Shown piece after piece: positions 1 to 8,828 of a DNA stretch of 64,000 nucleotides. The stretch is from contig CP130741.1 in the NCBI GenBank assembly GCA_030586155.1, positions 1,110,680 through 1,174,679 of the forward strand, written 5' to 3'. Under the pieces are notes generated by a model that saw only the letters and a list, made by a program, of their open reading frames with translations, was not told where the DNA came from and searched no databases. The stretch comes from Eubacteriaceae bacterium ES3. GTDB lineage: Bacteria > Bacillota > Clostridia > Eubacteriales > Eubacteriaceae. Positions within the stretch are counted from its first letter, which is position 1, and each line of letters begins with the position of its first letter. A program made the translations under genes and the position numbers.

Positions 1-1
1 A

Positions 2-1768
2 GCCGGGAAAATTGAAGTGGAAAATGTTCCTTTTAATATGGATCAGGTTATTCAGGATGTGATCAACATTGTTTCGCACAAGATCGAAGAGCAAAGAATT
101 GGATTTAATCTGACCAAAGATCCCCGAATGCCCAATTGCTATTTTGGCGCTCCCAAAAGGATCGAACAGATATTACTGAATTTAATCAATAATTCAGCTA
201 AGTTTACCAATGAAGGTGAAATTGGGCTGGATATAAGAATGATTGCCAAGACTTCAAACCGGATACAGCTGGCTTTTACGGTATCAGATACAGGGATTGG
301 AATGTCTGAAGAACAGACAAAAAAATTATTTGAGCCTTTTACCCAGGCGGATGCAAGTATCAACCGAAGATTTGGTGGAACGGGCCTGGGCTTATCAATC
401 GTCAAAAACCTGGTGGAAATGATGGCGGGCTCTATAAAGGTATTTAGCGAGCAGGGAGAAGGGTCTACCTTTATCATTGAGCTTGAACTGACAATTGATG
501 AAGAAGCAGAAGCAACATATAAAGACTATGTTTCCTCCCTCTATTTTAAGGAAATCAAAACTCTGGTTTTAGATAAAAGCGGAAGCAATATTAATATGCT
601 GGATAACTATCTCAGTGCTTTTGGGATCAAGTGTGAATTCACGACTTCCGCAAAGGCGGTTGTTAATATTCTGGAGACCGGAGCTGGTAAGTTTTCCAAG
701 CCTTTTGATTTATTGATTGTAGATTATGAGACGCCACCCGGAGACGCTTTAAAGTATATTGAGCAACTGCTTGAAAACAGTAAGATTATCCATAAGCCCA
801 AAATATTGATGCTGATTCCAATGATGAGGGATGATTTGTTTGAGCTGCTTGAAGGAAGCGGGATTGATGTTGGCGTTCTAAAGCCGGTCATTCCATCTGT
901 TTTATTCAATGGCATTATGGAGATTTTTAGAACTAAGGCAATTGTCGCCAATGAAGCGTATAAGTCGGAATCGGAAACCCTTCAAGTCCAGGAATATGAC
1001 TATGGTGTTTTGATTGTTGAAGATAACAAAACCAATCAATTGATTGCAAAATCTTTGCTTGAATCTGAAGGTTTCAAAGTATTTATGGCTGATAACGGGG
1101 AAGATGGCGTTGAACAGTTTAAAATCCATCAGGATGAAATTAATCTGATACTAATGGATTTGCATATGCCAGTTCTCAACGGCTACCAGGCGGCAGAAAA
1201 GATTCATTCGATTGCTGATACGGTTCCCATTGTCGCGATGACTGCAGATGTAATCGACGGCGTGATTGAGAAATGTCGGGAGTATGGGATGGAAAATTAC
1301 ATCAGTAAGCCTTTTGATCCGAGCAAGATGATCCAATTGGTCATAGAGCTGATAGAATCCCAGGGGCAAAATGTTTCGGATAAAGAAAAATCAAAAGGGA
1401 TAAATCCGGAGCATTCAGAAGAAGATGAGATTTTAAACTCCGAAGCTGGGATAAAATATATGGGTGGGAATGAAACCTTGTACAGAAATGTCGTTGAAGC
1501 TTTTTTCAAGGAGAATAAAGATATTTTGAATGTGATAAGCCCAATGATCGATTCCCATGATTATAAAGAGGCCGCATTGACTGTCCATAAAATTAAAAGC
1601 AGTTCGGGCAGTATTGGAGCTAAAAACTTAGTGAAACTCGCTTCTAAATTTCAGAAGGCTCTTGAAGCCAAAGATTCAGAAGAAATTCAAGAGTTCTACG
1701 TTTATTTTGAAAAGCAGATTGAATTATTAATGGAAATGATAGAAAGCTATTTGATGAAAAAAGATTAA
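2..1768 (+). CDS. Hybrid sensor histidine kinase/response regulator, 5' end missing
   Basis: C-terminal part of a multidomain phosphorelay kinase that runs in from before the window; the frame is open to base 2, so no start is called. In order it shows a HATPase_c domain (roughly first 160 residues, with the G1-type motif DTGIGM and the G2-type motif GGTGLGLSIV), a degenerate receiver-like segment (about 180-305), a canonical receiver (about 335-455, acceptor Asp in LILMDLHMPV) and an HPt domain near the C terminus (His in VHKIKSS). This is a complete ATPase-receiver-HPt relay, so phosphate probably passes His-Asp-His to an unseen response regulator. The first receiver lacks a clear Asp/Lys set and may be non-phosphorylated. 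Input domains and signal are outside the window. Family confidence is high; the pathway is unknown. Confidence 0.93.
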   Translation, partial: AGKIEVENVPFNMDQVIQDVINIVSHKIEEQRIGFNLTKDPRMPNCYFGAPKRIEQILLNLINNSAKFTNEGEIGLDIRMIAKTSNRIQLAFTVSDTGIGMSEEQTKKLFEPFTQADASINRRFGGTGLGLSIVKNLVEMMAGSIKVFSEQGEGSTFIIELELTIDEEAEATYKDYVSSLYFKEIKTLVLDKSGSNINMLDNYLSAFGIKCEFTTSAKAVVNILETGAGKFSKPFDLLIVDYETPPGDALKYIEQLLENSKIIHKPKILMLIPMMRDDLFELLEGSGIDVGVLKPVIPSVLFNGIMEIFRTKAIVANEAYKSESETLQVQEYDYGVLIVEDNKTNQLIAKSLLESEGFKVFMADNGEDGVEQFKIHQDEINLILMDLHMPVLNGYQAAEKIHSIADTVPIVAMTADVIDGVIEKCREYGMENYISKPFDPSKMIQLVIELIESQGQNVSDKEKSKGINPEHSEEDEILNSEAGIKYMGGNETLYRNVVEAFFKENKDILNVISPMIDSHDYKEAALTVHKIKSSSGSIGAKNLVKLASKFQKALEAKDSEEIQEFYVYFEKQIELLMEMIESYLMKKD

Positions 1769-1825
1769 GGTTAATTAAAAGAAGTGTTGCCTTTCTAACA
1801 ATTTGCTGGCAGGCTTTATTAAATA

Positions 1826-1854
1826 TTGCAAAAAATGCTTATTCATTGTAAGAT
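1826..1854 (+). promoter_or_regulatory. Putative sigma-A promoter for the split YedE/LysR genes
   Basis: A -35 like TTGCAA (1826-1831) and a -10 like TAAGAT (1849-1854) are separated by 17 bp, about 50 bp before the TTG start at 1902. A short inverted repeat GACAAC/GTTGTC (1869-1874 and 1881-1886) lies between this promoter and the ribosome-binding site and could form a small hairpin in the leader. Both elements were found by eye. Confidence 0.45.
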
Positions 1855-1901
1855 AGTAATGCAATACTGACAACAAAGATGTTGTCTAAAGGAGCAATTT
1901 A

Positions 1902-2555
1902 TTGAACAATTCCGACCTATCCAAGAACAAAAAACATTCAAACCAGTTTATGACTGGTTTAGTTTTGTTTGCCATTCTGGTGTTTATTGGATTTGTTCTA
2001 TTTTTATCCGAGCCGATGATTGCTTTTTACTGGTTTAGCGGAATTTTCTTTGGATATGTTCTGCAGCGATCCCGGTTTTGCTTTGTTTCGGCATTTAGAG
2101 ATCCGTCTTTAACCGGGAGTACGGCTTTGGCACGGGGCGTTCTGATAACGCTGGGATTATCCAGTATATTTTTTACCATGATTAAATATTATTATTTTGT
2201 AACTGATGGTGTCATACCTGGTCAAAGTTATATCCAGCCAATTGGCCTGAACACCCTTACTGGAGGATTACTTTTTGGTATCGGCATGGTAATTGCCGGT
2301 GGATGTGCATCGGGAATGCTGATGCGAATTGGTGAAGGTTTTCAAATTCACCTGATAACGGTGCTTTTCTTTTTTTTAGGAATGATGGTTGGTAACAGCC
2401 ATGTAAAATGGTGGCATACGCACTTTATACTGTTAGAAGAAGGTGTTTTTTTACCGGATCAATTTGGTTGGTTTTTGGGTTTGTTTATACAACTGCTAAT
2501 GATCATTCTACTTTATATTTTTGCTTTGAGATGGGAAAGAAAACATGAGTTATAA
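1902..2555 (+). CDS. YeeE/YedE (TsuA-like) family membrane protein, N-terminal half
   Basis: Membrane protein of the YeeE/YedE family, whose characterised members import thiosulfate or other reduced sulfur, and some of which are linked to selenium. About five to six hydrophobic segments are visible in 217 residues. The family's cysteine-containing motif is present as AGGCASG (around residue 127-133), within a stretch matching the first half of the full-length homologue at 11759. An RxRFCF-like motif near residue 57 is also family-typical. The start is TTG, chosen because AAAGGAG lies 8 bp upstream and no better ATG exists. The C-terminal half follows 30 bp later as a separate gene, so the two probably make a two-subunit channel. 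Substrate is inferred from family and from the TusA/rhodanese neighbours. Confidence 0.85.
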   Translation: MNNSDLSKNKKHSNQFMTGLVLFAILVFIGFVLFLSEPMIAFYWFSGIFFGYVLQRSRFCFVSAFRDPSLTGSTALARGVLITLGLSSIFFTMIKYYYFVTDGVIPGQSYIQPIGLNTLTGGLLFGIGMVIAGGCASGMLMRIGEGFQIHLITVLFFFLGMMVGNSHVKWWHTHFILLEEGVFLPDQFGWFLGLFIQLLMIILLYIFALRWERKHEL

Positions 2556-2585
2556 GCAGAGAATTAGCATGAAAGCAGGAATGAA

Positions 2586-3098
2586 ATGAAAGAAAATTTC
2601 AAAAAATGGTTTAAACCCTCATGGACTTATATAACCGGAGCTATTCTTCTGTCAGTCATCCAGGCAATAACCCTGATTGTTACAAAAGCTCCCTTTGGAA
2701 TTACCAGCGCCTTTTCTTACTGGGCAAACCAAGGGGCAAACTGGTTGGGAATCAAAATTTCAGGGATAGATGATCCGGTTTTAGAATCATTGGGTTCACT
2801 TAAAATTTTAGTTGAGTCAGTCAGCCTTCGGAATGTGGGAATTATTCTTGGAGCGCTTCTGTCAGTGCTTTTAGCAGAACAATTTAGATTAAAAAAAATA
2901 AAGTCGCAAAAACAGGTTGTTTTAGCAATAATAGGTGGCTTTTTAATGGGATATGGCGCAAGTATTGCTTATGGTTGTAACATTGGAGCTTTTTTTAGCG
3001 GAGTGGCTTCGCTGTCGCTATCAGGCTGGATTTTTGGGCTTTTTTTATTTTTGGGAGCAGTTATCGGAGGAAAAATAATTTTACGCTTTTTTATATAA
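2586..3098 (+). CDS. YeeE/YedE (TsuA-like) family membrane protein, C-terminal half
   Basis: Second half of a two-gene YeeE/YedE transporter, 170 residues with about four hydrophobic segments. It carries the second cysteine motif AYGCNIGAFFSG and the LSLSGWIFG stretch that in the 417-residue homologue at 11759 occur in one chain as AGGCNIGALLSG and FSLSGWGFF. The upstream gene carries the first motif, so neither gene is a decayed fragment: together they cover the family. The ATG at 2586 has a weak purine-rich ribosome-binding site (GCAGGAATGAA). It is probably co-transcribed with the upstream half and with the LysR gene 77 bp downstream. Confidence 0.85.
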   Translation: MKENFKKWFKPSWTYITGAILLSVIQAITLIVTKAPFGITSAFSYWANQGANWLGIKISGIDDPVLESLGSLKILVESVSLRNVGIILGALLSVLLAEQFRLKKIKSQKQVVLAIIGGFLMGYGASIAYGCNIGAFFSGVASLSLSGWIFGLFLFLGAVIGGKIILRFFI

Positions 3099-3174
3099 AT
3101 TATCCAGAAAAAATAGTTTCAATGGTATAGCTGTGTTAAAATAAAAAGGAAGAAAAAAGAGGAAGTGAAAAAAT

Positions 3175-4062
3175 TTGCATATTGAATATCTGGAAAACTT
3201 TTATAAGGTGGCTAAGGCTAAAAGTATTTCTAAAGTTGCCCTGGAAACGCATCTTTCTCAATCTGCCTTAAGTCAGCAGATGTCCAAACTGGAAAAAGAT
3301 TTTGACAGCACCTTACTGGTTCGCAGTAATAAAGGTGTTGAACTAACAGAAAAAGGCGCTATTGTTTATAAATATGCCGGAAACATCGTTAGAACGCTGG
3401 AAATGATGAGAGAAAAGCTGGAAGAAAGTGATCATGCTTTAAAAGATATAAAAATTGAGGCTTTCTGGACGATTGCCAATTATTCATTGCCCTGTGTGAT
3501 GTATAAAGTGAAAAAGAGGTTTCCCCAGAATAATTTTGAAGTTCGCTCAAATAAAGCTTCGACTATCGAAGAAAATATTTTGAATAATATCTGTGATCTC
3601 GGGGTAATTTATGGTCAGGCTAAAAGTGACCGCCTGTCATCATTCAAAATTGGCGTTGATAAGTTAGTTCTGGTCGCACCAGAAGGTTATGAAATAAATG
3701 ATGTAATATCCTTAAGTGAGCTTTGTCAGTACCCGCTGGTACTGCTGAATGACAGTATGGATTTAACCGAACTGATTAGAGAAAAATTAAAGCAGGTTGG
3801 ATGCAGCACGCTGAATATTTTATTTAAAAGTGATTCCATTGAATCAGTTAAGGCGTCGGTCTTAAATGAGTTTGGGGTGGGATTTTTACCCTACATTGCA
3901 ATCAAAAAAGAGCTGTACCGCAAACAGCTGAAAGCGATAGAAATCTCCGATCTGGTCATTGAATATGAAATGTATCTTATCTACGATGAATCAGAAAATA
4001 ATCAGAGTGTGATTGATTTTATCAGGTATTTTAAAGATATTGCCAGAAAAAGCTTGTGTTAG
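3175..4062 (+). CDS. LysR-family transcriptional regulator
   Basis: Typical 295-residue LysR regulator: an N-terminal winged helix-turn-helix (residues about 1-60, with SQSALSQQMSKLE as recognition-helix region) followed by a periplasmic-binding-protein-like effector domain (about 90-290). The start is TTG with GAGGAAG 9 bp upstream; no ATG fits better. It follows the split YedE pair in the same direction and meets the tusA-like gene tail to tail, so it plausibly senses a sulfur metabolite and controls the sulfur genes here. That role is inferred only from position. The last 4 bp overlap the stop region of the converging tusA-like gene. Confidence 0.93.
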   Translation: MHIEYLENFYKVAKAKSISKVALETHLSQSALSQQMSKLEKDFDSTLLVRSNKGVELTEKGAIVYKYAGNIVRTLEMMREKLEESDHALKDIKIEAFWTIANYSLPCVMYKVKKRFPQNNFEVRSNKASTIEENILNNICDLGVIYGQAKSDRLSSFKIGVDKLVLVAPEGYEINDVISLSELCQYPLVLLNDSMDLTELIREKLKQVGCSTLNILFKSDSIESVKASVLNEFGVGFLPYIAIKKELYRKQLKAIEISDLVIEYEMYLIYDESENNQSVIDFIRYFKDIARKSLC

Positions 4063-4271
4063 GACTTTGTTAAAAAGATTTCCCAGACACCAGAGAGCAC
4101 TTCATCAGATGAGACCTGATGGTTCTTAAAAGTCGTTTGCATAGATTCCAGAACGCATGAGTGATCACTGACAATTTTAATGGTTTCACCAGATTTTAAA
4201 GACTTAAAAAGTTTTTTGGTTTTAAGAACAGGGATGGGGCACATATCGCCGAGACAATCAATGGTTAACAT
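4059..4271 (-). CDS. TusA/SirA-family sulfur carrier protein
   Basis: A 70-residue protein of the TusA (SirA/YedF) family, small persulfide carriers. The family motif CPxP is present as DMCPIPVLKTKK, with the active Cys at residue 11. In characterised systems TusA-like proteins accept persulfide sulfur and partner with YeeE/YedE transporters (the YeeE-YeeD pair) and with rhodaneses. All three families are encoded in this region, which supports a sulfur-relay role. The gene is on the opposite strand to the YedE genes and overlaps the end of the LysR gene by 4 bp. A selenium-related role (YedF-like) is an alternative that the sequence does not exclude. Confidence 0.88.
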   Translation of the reverse strand: MLTIDCLGDMCPIPVLKTKKLFKSLKSGETIKIVSDHSCVLESMQTTFKNHQVSSDEVLSGVWEIFLTKS

Positions 4272-4379
4272 ATAAGAACCGCCTTGTTTTTTTTGGAGTA
4301 TTATATCATATTTTTTTTATCAGGTTAAGAAAAAAATGCGTTTTTGTATAGAACAGGAAAGAATTATTCAGGGGAAAGT

Positions 4380-5054
4380 ATGGAAAAAATCAGTGTAGTG
4401 ATACCCGTATATAATAGCGCAGCTTCGATTGAACAAGTGGTTTATCGGCTAATCCAGTGTTTTGAAAGTAAAAATCAGGAATTTGAGATTATTCTTGTCG
4501 ATGATTGCTCCAGAGATAACTCAAGAGAAATTTTAACGATGCTTTCAGACAGAGATGAACGTTTGCAGACTTATTTTTTGGAAGCAAATCATGGACAGCA
4601 GGAAACACTTAAATATGGAATCATGCAAACGAGAGGAAATTATATTATCACTATTGATGATGACCTTGAACAGCAACCGGAGGATATTTTTCTGCTGATT
4701 AATGAAATCCAAAAGGGGTTTGATGTTGTTTATGGTGTAGCAATGAGGGAAGGATATGCTTTTCACAGGCAACTGGGTTCTAATCTGGTTGATCTTTTTT
4801 TTACCTTGTTTTTAAAAAAACCAAGACATTTGAGAGTCAGCAGTTTTAGAATTATGAATCGATCAGTCGCTGAAACTATTGCAGAAGATACGACTGATTT
4901 TGTATATCTGAGTGCGATTATTCTTAAAAATAGTCAAAATATTGCTAATGTTCAAGTCAGTTATCAGAAACGCCCCTATGGACAATCAAATTATGACGTG
5001 AAAAAATTATTAAAATTATATGTTAGGTTAGTTTATTACTATGGCATCAACTGA
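4380..5054 (+). CDS. GT2-family glycosyltransferase, short form without membrane anchors
   Basis: A 224-residue family 2 glycosyltransferase. The GT-A fold motifs are present: VVIPVYNS at the N terminus, VDDCSRDNS, and the metal-binding TIDDDLEQQPED. The EQQPED region resembles ArnC/DPM-type enzymes that load sugars onto polyprenyl phosphate. Those enzymes usually have about 310 residues with two C-terminal membrane helices, and this protein ends where the helices would begin. It may therefore be soluble or peripheral. The ATG at 4380 follows GGGGAAAG and is preferred to an in-frame start 36 bp upstream that lacks a ribosome-binding site. An ATP-grasp gene follows after 24 bp, suggesting a joint cell-envelope sugar pathway. 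Confidence 0.85.
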   Translation: MEKISVVIPVYNSAASIEQVVYRLIQCFESKNQEFEIILVDDCSRDNSREILTMLSDRDERLQTYFLEANHGQQETLKYGIMQTRGNYIITIDDDLEQQPEDIFLLINEIQKGFDVVYGVAMREGYAFHRQLGSNLVDLFFTLFLKKPRHLRVSSFRIMNRSVAETIAEDTTDFVYLSAIILKNSQNIANVQVSYQKRPYGQSNYDVKKLLKLYVRLVYYYGIN

Positions 5055-5078
5055 ACAAAAATTAAAGGCTGGTAAGAG

Positions 5079-6323
5079 ATGAAATTGCAGATTTTAGGTG
5101 GTGGAAATAATCAGATAAACGGGATTCGAAGAGCAAAAGAAAAAGGTCATGAGGTAATTCTGGTTGATTATTATGACAATCCACCGGGTCGTGAGTTTGC
5201 TGATGTACATAAAGCGATCTCGACCTTTGATGTCGAAAAGAATATTGAAGTGGCAAAAAAATATCAGATAGATGGGGTGATGACGACCGGAACCGATCAG
5301 CCGGTTTTTACCGTTTCGATGATTAGCAAAGCCCTGAATCTACCTGCTTTTTTAGACAGTGACACAGCCAAGGCAGTGACAAATAAAGAAGTTATGAAAA
5401 AAAAGTTGGCAAAAAAGGGAATTCCTACGGTACCATATATTTTTTGCCACGAGAAAATCAGTTTGCAAGAGTTGACGAGCAAGCTAAAAGAATTAGATTT
5501 TCCATTGGTATTAAAGCCACTTGACAGCCAGGGACAAAGAGGGGTTTACAAGCTCCATTCAATTGAAGAGGTTTTTAACAGTTTACCCCAGACACTGAGC
5601 TTTTCGAGAGAAAAAATAGCATTGATTGAAGGCTATTATGAAAGTGATGAAATAACTGTCAGTGTCTGGGTAAACCAGGGAGAAGCTGGTATTCTGACGG
5701 TAACGGACCGAAAAACTTTTGAGAGTGGAAAAAACATTGGGATTTGTTATGCTCACCAATATCCATCAATACATCAGCAAAGAATTGCAGAAATTACAGG
5801 GATAATCGATCAGATTGTTAAGGGCTTTGAGATTTTCTCAGGACCGCTCTATGTGCAGCTGCTGATTGGGAATGCCGGTATAGTTGTGAATGAAATTGCC
5901 TGTCGGATAGGAGGGGCTTACGAAGAAGTATTTATTCCTTATTTGACAGGGTTTGATATTCTAGATCAGGTGATTGATTTTTCTTTGGGGATTTCTCAAT
6001 TATCAGAAGCAAAAGGTATTTATCATTCTTCAAAACATTTATCGGTGCAATTGTTTTTTACCCGTCCTGGCAAAATTAAAAAAATTACACCGATTGAAGA
6101 CCTATTAAAATTACCGGGAGTAATTTCTGCCGGTTATAATGTAAAGGTGGGACAGACACTTGCTCAAATCGACAATGCGACCGCTAGAGCTGGTTATTTC
6201 ATTGTCTCAGAAGAGTCTGAAGACGCTCTTGACAGTGCGGTTTGTAATGTGTTTGATCATCTTATCATTAATAGTGAAACAGGAGAAAATCTGGTGATCA
6301 GGCCTGTTGAATATGGGGAATAG
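5079..6323 (+). CDS. ATP-grasp family carboxylate-amine ligase-like protein
   Basis: A 414-residue protein with a pre-ATP-grasp Rossmann-like domain (LQILGGGNNQ at the start) and an ATP-grasp fold. The central lysine region FPLVLKPLDSQGQRGV and the metal-site region VNEIACRIGGAYEE (about residue 270-283) are visible. Such enzymes activate a carboxylate with ATP and join it to an amine or thiol. It sits 24 bp after the GT2 gene, and a WecE-type sugar aminotransferase gene lies 11 kb away. A possible role is therefore acylating an amino sugar with an amino acid or other acid; this is inference. Biotin carboxylase/PurK-like functions are less likely because the neighbours do not fit. Confidence 0.8.
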   Translation: MKLQILGGGNNQINGIRRAKEKGHEVILVDYYDNPPGREFADVHKAISTFDVEKNIEVAKKYQIDGVMTTGTDQPVFTVSMISKALNLPAFLDSDTAKAVTNKEVMKKKLAKKGIPTVPYIFCHEKISLQELTSKLKELDFPLVLKPLDSQGQRGVYKLHSIEEVFNSLPQTLSFSREKIALIEGYYESDEITVSVWVNQGEAGILTVTDRKTFESGKNIGICYAHQYPSIHQQRIAEITGIIDQIVKGFEIFSGPLYVQLLIGNAGIVVNEIACRIGGAYEEVFIPYLTGFDILDQVIDFSLGISQLSEAKGIYHSSKHLSVQLFFTRPGKIKKITPIEDLLKLPGVISAGYNVKVGQTLAQIDNATARAGYFIVSEESEDALDSAVCNVFDHLIINSETGENLVIRPVEYGE

Positions 6324-6380
6324 AAAAGTGAGAATTTAAGCGAAAAATAAAAATTGGGTATTTCATGAAAAGGAGAAGGT

Positions 6381-7343
6381 ATGAAAAAAATTGTTTTTGT
6401 TATCTTGGCAGTGCTAATGCTTTTAGCGACTGCTTGCAGTCCGACACAAACGGGTGGTGAAGAAAAAACGATTCGCATTGCAGAACAGTATGGGATTGCT
6501 TATGCACCGGTTCAAATAATGAAGGAAAAAGGATTTTTGGAGAAAAATTATCCGGGAATTGAAATTTCATGGGAACAGCTTGGCAATACAGCAGCAATTC
6601 GTGAGGCCATGGTAGCCGACAGATTGGATGTTGGTTTCATGGCTATCCCACCATTTTTGATCGGAACCGAGAACGGGATGGAGTGGAAGATTGCAACTGG
6701 TTTATCATCAGTACCGACCGGTCTGGTGGCGACTGATCAGATTCAGAGCTTAAGTGATTTTTCTGAAACTGACCGAATTGCTGTTCCCCAACCGGGCAGT
6801 GTACAGCATATTTTATTGGCAATGGCATGCGACCGGGAATTCTCCGATCCAACTAAGCTTGACAATAATCTAGTGACCTTGTCTCATCCGGATGGGATGA
6901 GTGCTTTGCTTTCTGGCGGAGACATTACAGCACATTTTACATCAACACCTTATTTTCAGAAAGAAATTGAGACAGCAGGTTTCCACGAAATTATTTCTGG
7001 TGAAGAAGCATTTGGCGGGGACTTCAGTTTTATTATTGGCGTAACCACTAATAAATTGCATGATGAGAATCCCCAGCTCTATGAGGCTTTCGTAAAATCC
7101 ATACAGGAAGCCATCGATTTTATCAATGACAATCCCGAAGCGTCGGCAGAAATACTGGCAGACGTTTATGAACTCAGCGAAGAGGAAGTTTTATCTTATA
7201 TTACGGCAGAAAGTGCCAGTTATTCTGAAACGGTAAAAGGAATTCAGACTTTTGCTGATTTCATGAAAAAGACGGGATATTTAAATACCGGCATAGACAG
7301 TGCAGACTCAGTAATATGGGAGAATGTTACCTATGAAAATTAG
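6381..7343 (+). CDS. ABC transporter substrate-binding lipoprotein, NMT1/SsuA type
   Basis: A 320-residue lipoprotein (hydrophobic signal then lipobox LLATAC, Cys19) of the NMT1/SsuA-like solute-binding family, which includes binders of sulfonates, thiamine precursors and nitrate. Secreted and anchored on the outer face of the membrane. It is followed by a permease and an ATPase in tight order, giving one complete importer. A good ribosome-binding site (AAGGAGAAGG) precedes the ATG. The substrate cannot be read from the sequence; sulfur compounds are plausible because of the TusA, rhodanese and YedE genes on both sides and a second similar importer at 14864-17463. Confidence 0.88.
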   Translation: MKKIVFVILAVLMLLATACSPTQTGGEEKTIRIAEQYGIAYAPVQIMKEKGFLEKNYPGIEISWEQLGNTAAIREAMVADRLDVGFMAIPPFLIGTENGMEWKIATGLSSVPTGLVATDQIQSLSDFSETDRIAVPQPGSVQHILLAMACDREFSDPTKLDNNLVTLSHPDGMSALLSGGDITAHFTSTPYFQKEIETAGFHEIISGEEAFGGDFSFIIGVTTNKLHDENPQLYEAFVKSIQEAIDFINDNPEASAEILADVYELSEEEVLSYITAESASYSETVKGIQTFADFMKKTGYLNTGIDSADSVIWENVTYEN

Positions 7344-8115
7344 GGAATTATTTTTAAAACCCTATTCAAAATTAATCTGGATTTTGTTAATGCTAATCGC
7401 CTGGGAATTAATTGCGGTTTTTTCACCAGTAAGTGCCTTGGCATTTCCTACTTTGGAACAAATATTCAAGGCATTATTAAACTCTATAAAAAATGGAGAC
7501 CTTCTTTATCAACTGTTTTTTTCTCTTTTTTTAATTCTGGAAGGCCTTTTAATTGGCATTGTGATTGCTTTTATAATGTCTTTTTTATCGGTAATCAGTA
7601 AGGTGTTTGAAAGCTTCACAGATACTTGTGTCTCGATTTTTCATCCTCTGCCGGGAATTGCTTTACTGCCGCTGATTATTCTCTGGATTGGCACGGGAAC
7701 ATCGGCTATTTTATTTGTGATAGTTCATTCGGTATTATGGCCGATGATTCTCAATATGAATGCTGGCTTTAAATCGATTCCTGAAGTTTATAAAAAAATC
7801 GGTGATAATTATGAATTCACCAGATTGCAGAGTATGACAAGAATTTTTATTCCTGCATCACTGACATATTTGCTTGCCGGCCTTAAAATTTCCTGGGCTA
7901 GAGGATGGCGGGCGGTTATTAGTGCTGAAATGATCTTTGGGGCTTCGGGCAGTATTGGTGGAATTGGCTGGTACATTTTTAACCGGCGGGTTTTTATGGA
8001 TACCGCAGGAGTTTATGCTGGAATTCTGGTGATTATAGCGATTGGTATTTTAGTAGAAGATTTTATCTTCGGTAAAATTGAAAAGAATACAATTAAAAAA
8101 TGGGGTGTATCATGA
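7333..8115 (+). CDS. ABC transporter permease, SsuC/TauC type
   Basis: A 260-residue BPD-type inner-membrane permease with about six hydrophobic segments. The cytoplasmic coupling motif typical of the family (EAA-like loop) lies around IPEVYKKIGDNYEFTRLQ and the following IPASLTYLLAGLKISWARGW. The ATG at 7333 is chosen over an ATG 9 bp upstream because GGGAG is then correctly spaced; it overlaps the end of the binding-protein gene. The ATPase start overlaps its stop codon (ATGA), so the three genes are translationally coupled. Confidence 0.88.
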   Translation: MKIRELFLKPYSKLIWILLMLIAWELIAVFSPVSALAFPTLEQIFKALLNSIKNGDLLYQLFFSLFLILEGLLIGIVIAFIMSFLSVISKVFESFTDTCVSIFHPLPGIALLPLIILWIGTGTSAILFVIVHSVLWPMILNMNAGFKSIPEVYKKIGDNYEFTRLQSMTRIFIPASLTYLLAGLKISWARGWRAVISAEMIFGASGSIGGIGWYIFNRRVFMDTAGVYAGILVIIAIGILVEDFIFGKIEKNTIKKWGVS

Positions 8116-8828
8116 AAGCCGTAATCAGCATAAAAGGGCTTTCCAAGGCCTATAATAACAAGGTGGTTTTAAAAGATATTGATATGAAAATTATGCCAGG
8201 GGAACTTATTTGTATTGTAGGTTCGTCCGGCTGTGGTAAAACGACACTCCTAAACCTTGTTGGCGGCTTTATAAAAGCAGAGCATGGGGAAATCCTCTTA
8301 GATGGATATAAAATTGAGAAGCCCAGCCGCCAGTGTATAATGGTTTTTCAGGAATTCGACCAGCTATTTCCTTGGAAAACAGTCCGTAAAAATGTGGAAT
8401 TTCCGCTTGAGAAAATAAAAACCAGGTATACAAAAGAAGAGATTAGGGAATCGGTCAGCCATTACCTTAAACTGGTCAAACTATCGGACTATGATACTTA
8501 TTATCCATCGCAGTTATCAGGTGGGATGAAACAGCGCACCGCCTTAGCCAGAGCTTTGGCACTAACGCCCAAAGTATTACTGATGGATGAGCCATTCGGC
8601 AGTCTTGATGCACAGACAAAACGAGAACTTCAGGATAATTTGCTGGAAATTAAAGAAGCTACAAAAACGACAGTTCTTTTTGTGACCCATGATATCCGGG
8701 AGGCCATGATATTGGCTGATCGGATTGTCGTTCTAAATTCCGGCAAGATTATGGAGATCATTAATAACTCACCCAAAAATGTCAGCCAGGAATTGGAAAA
8801 TCGAATCACTGATCTGCTCTCACTTTAA
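8112..8828 (+). CDS. ABC transporter ATP-binding protein, SsuB/TauB type
   Basis: A 238-residue ABC ATPase. Walker A is GSSGCGKTT, the signature is LSGGMKQR, Walker B is VLLMDEPFGSLD, and the switch His lies in VTHDIREA. The start is the ATG overlapping the permease stop as ATGA, preferred to an ATG 12 bp upstream. It energises the importer whose binding protein and permease precede it. The 3' end overlaps the end of the converging GT39 gene by 23 bp, so there is no room for a conventional terminator between them. Confidence 0.92.
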   Translation: MKAVISIKGLSKAYNNKVVLKDIDMKIMPGELICIVGSSGCGKTTLLNLVGGFIKAEHGEILLDGYKIEKPSRQCIMVFQEFDQLFPWKTVRKNVEFPLEKIKTRYTKEEIRESVSHYLKLVKLSDYDTYYPSQLSGGMKQRTALARALALTPKVLLMDEPFGSLDAQTKRELQDNLLEIKEATKTTVLFVTHDIREAMILADRIVVLNSGKIMEIINNSPKNVSQELENRITDLLSL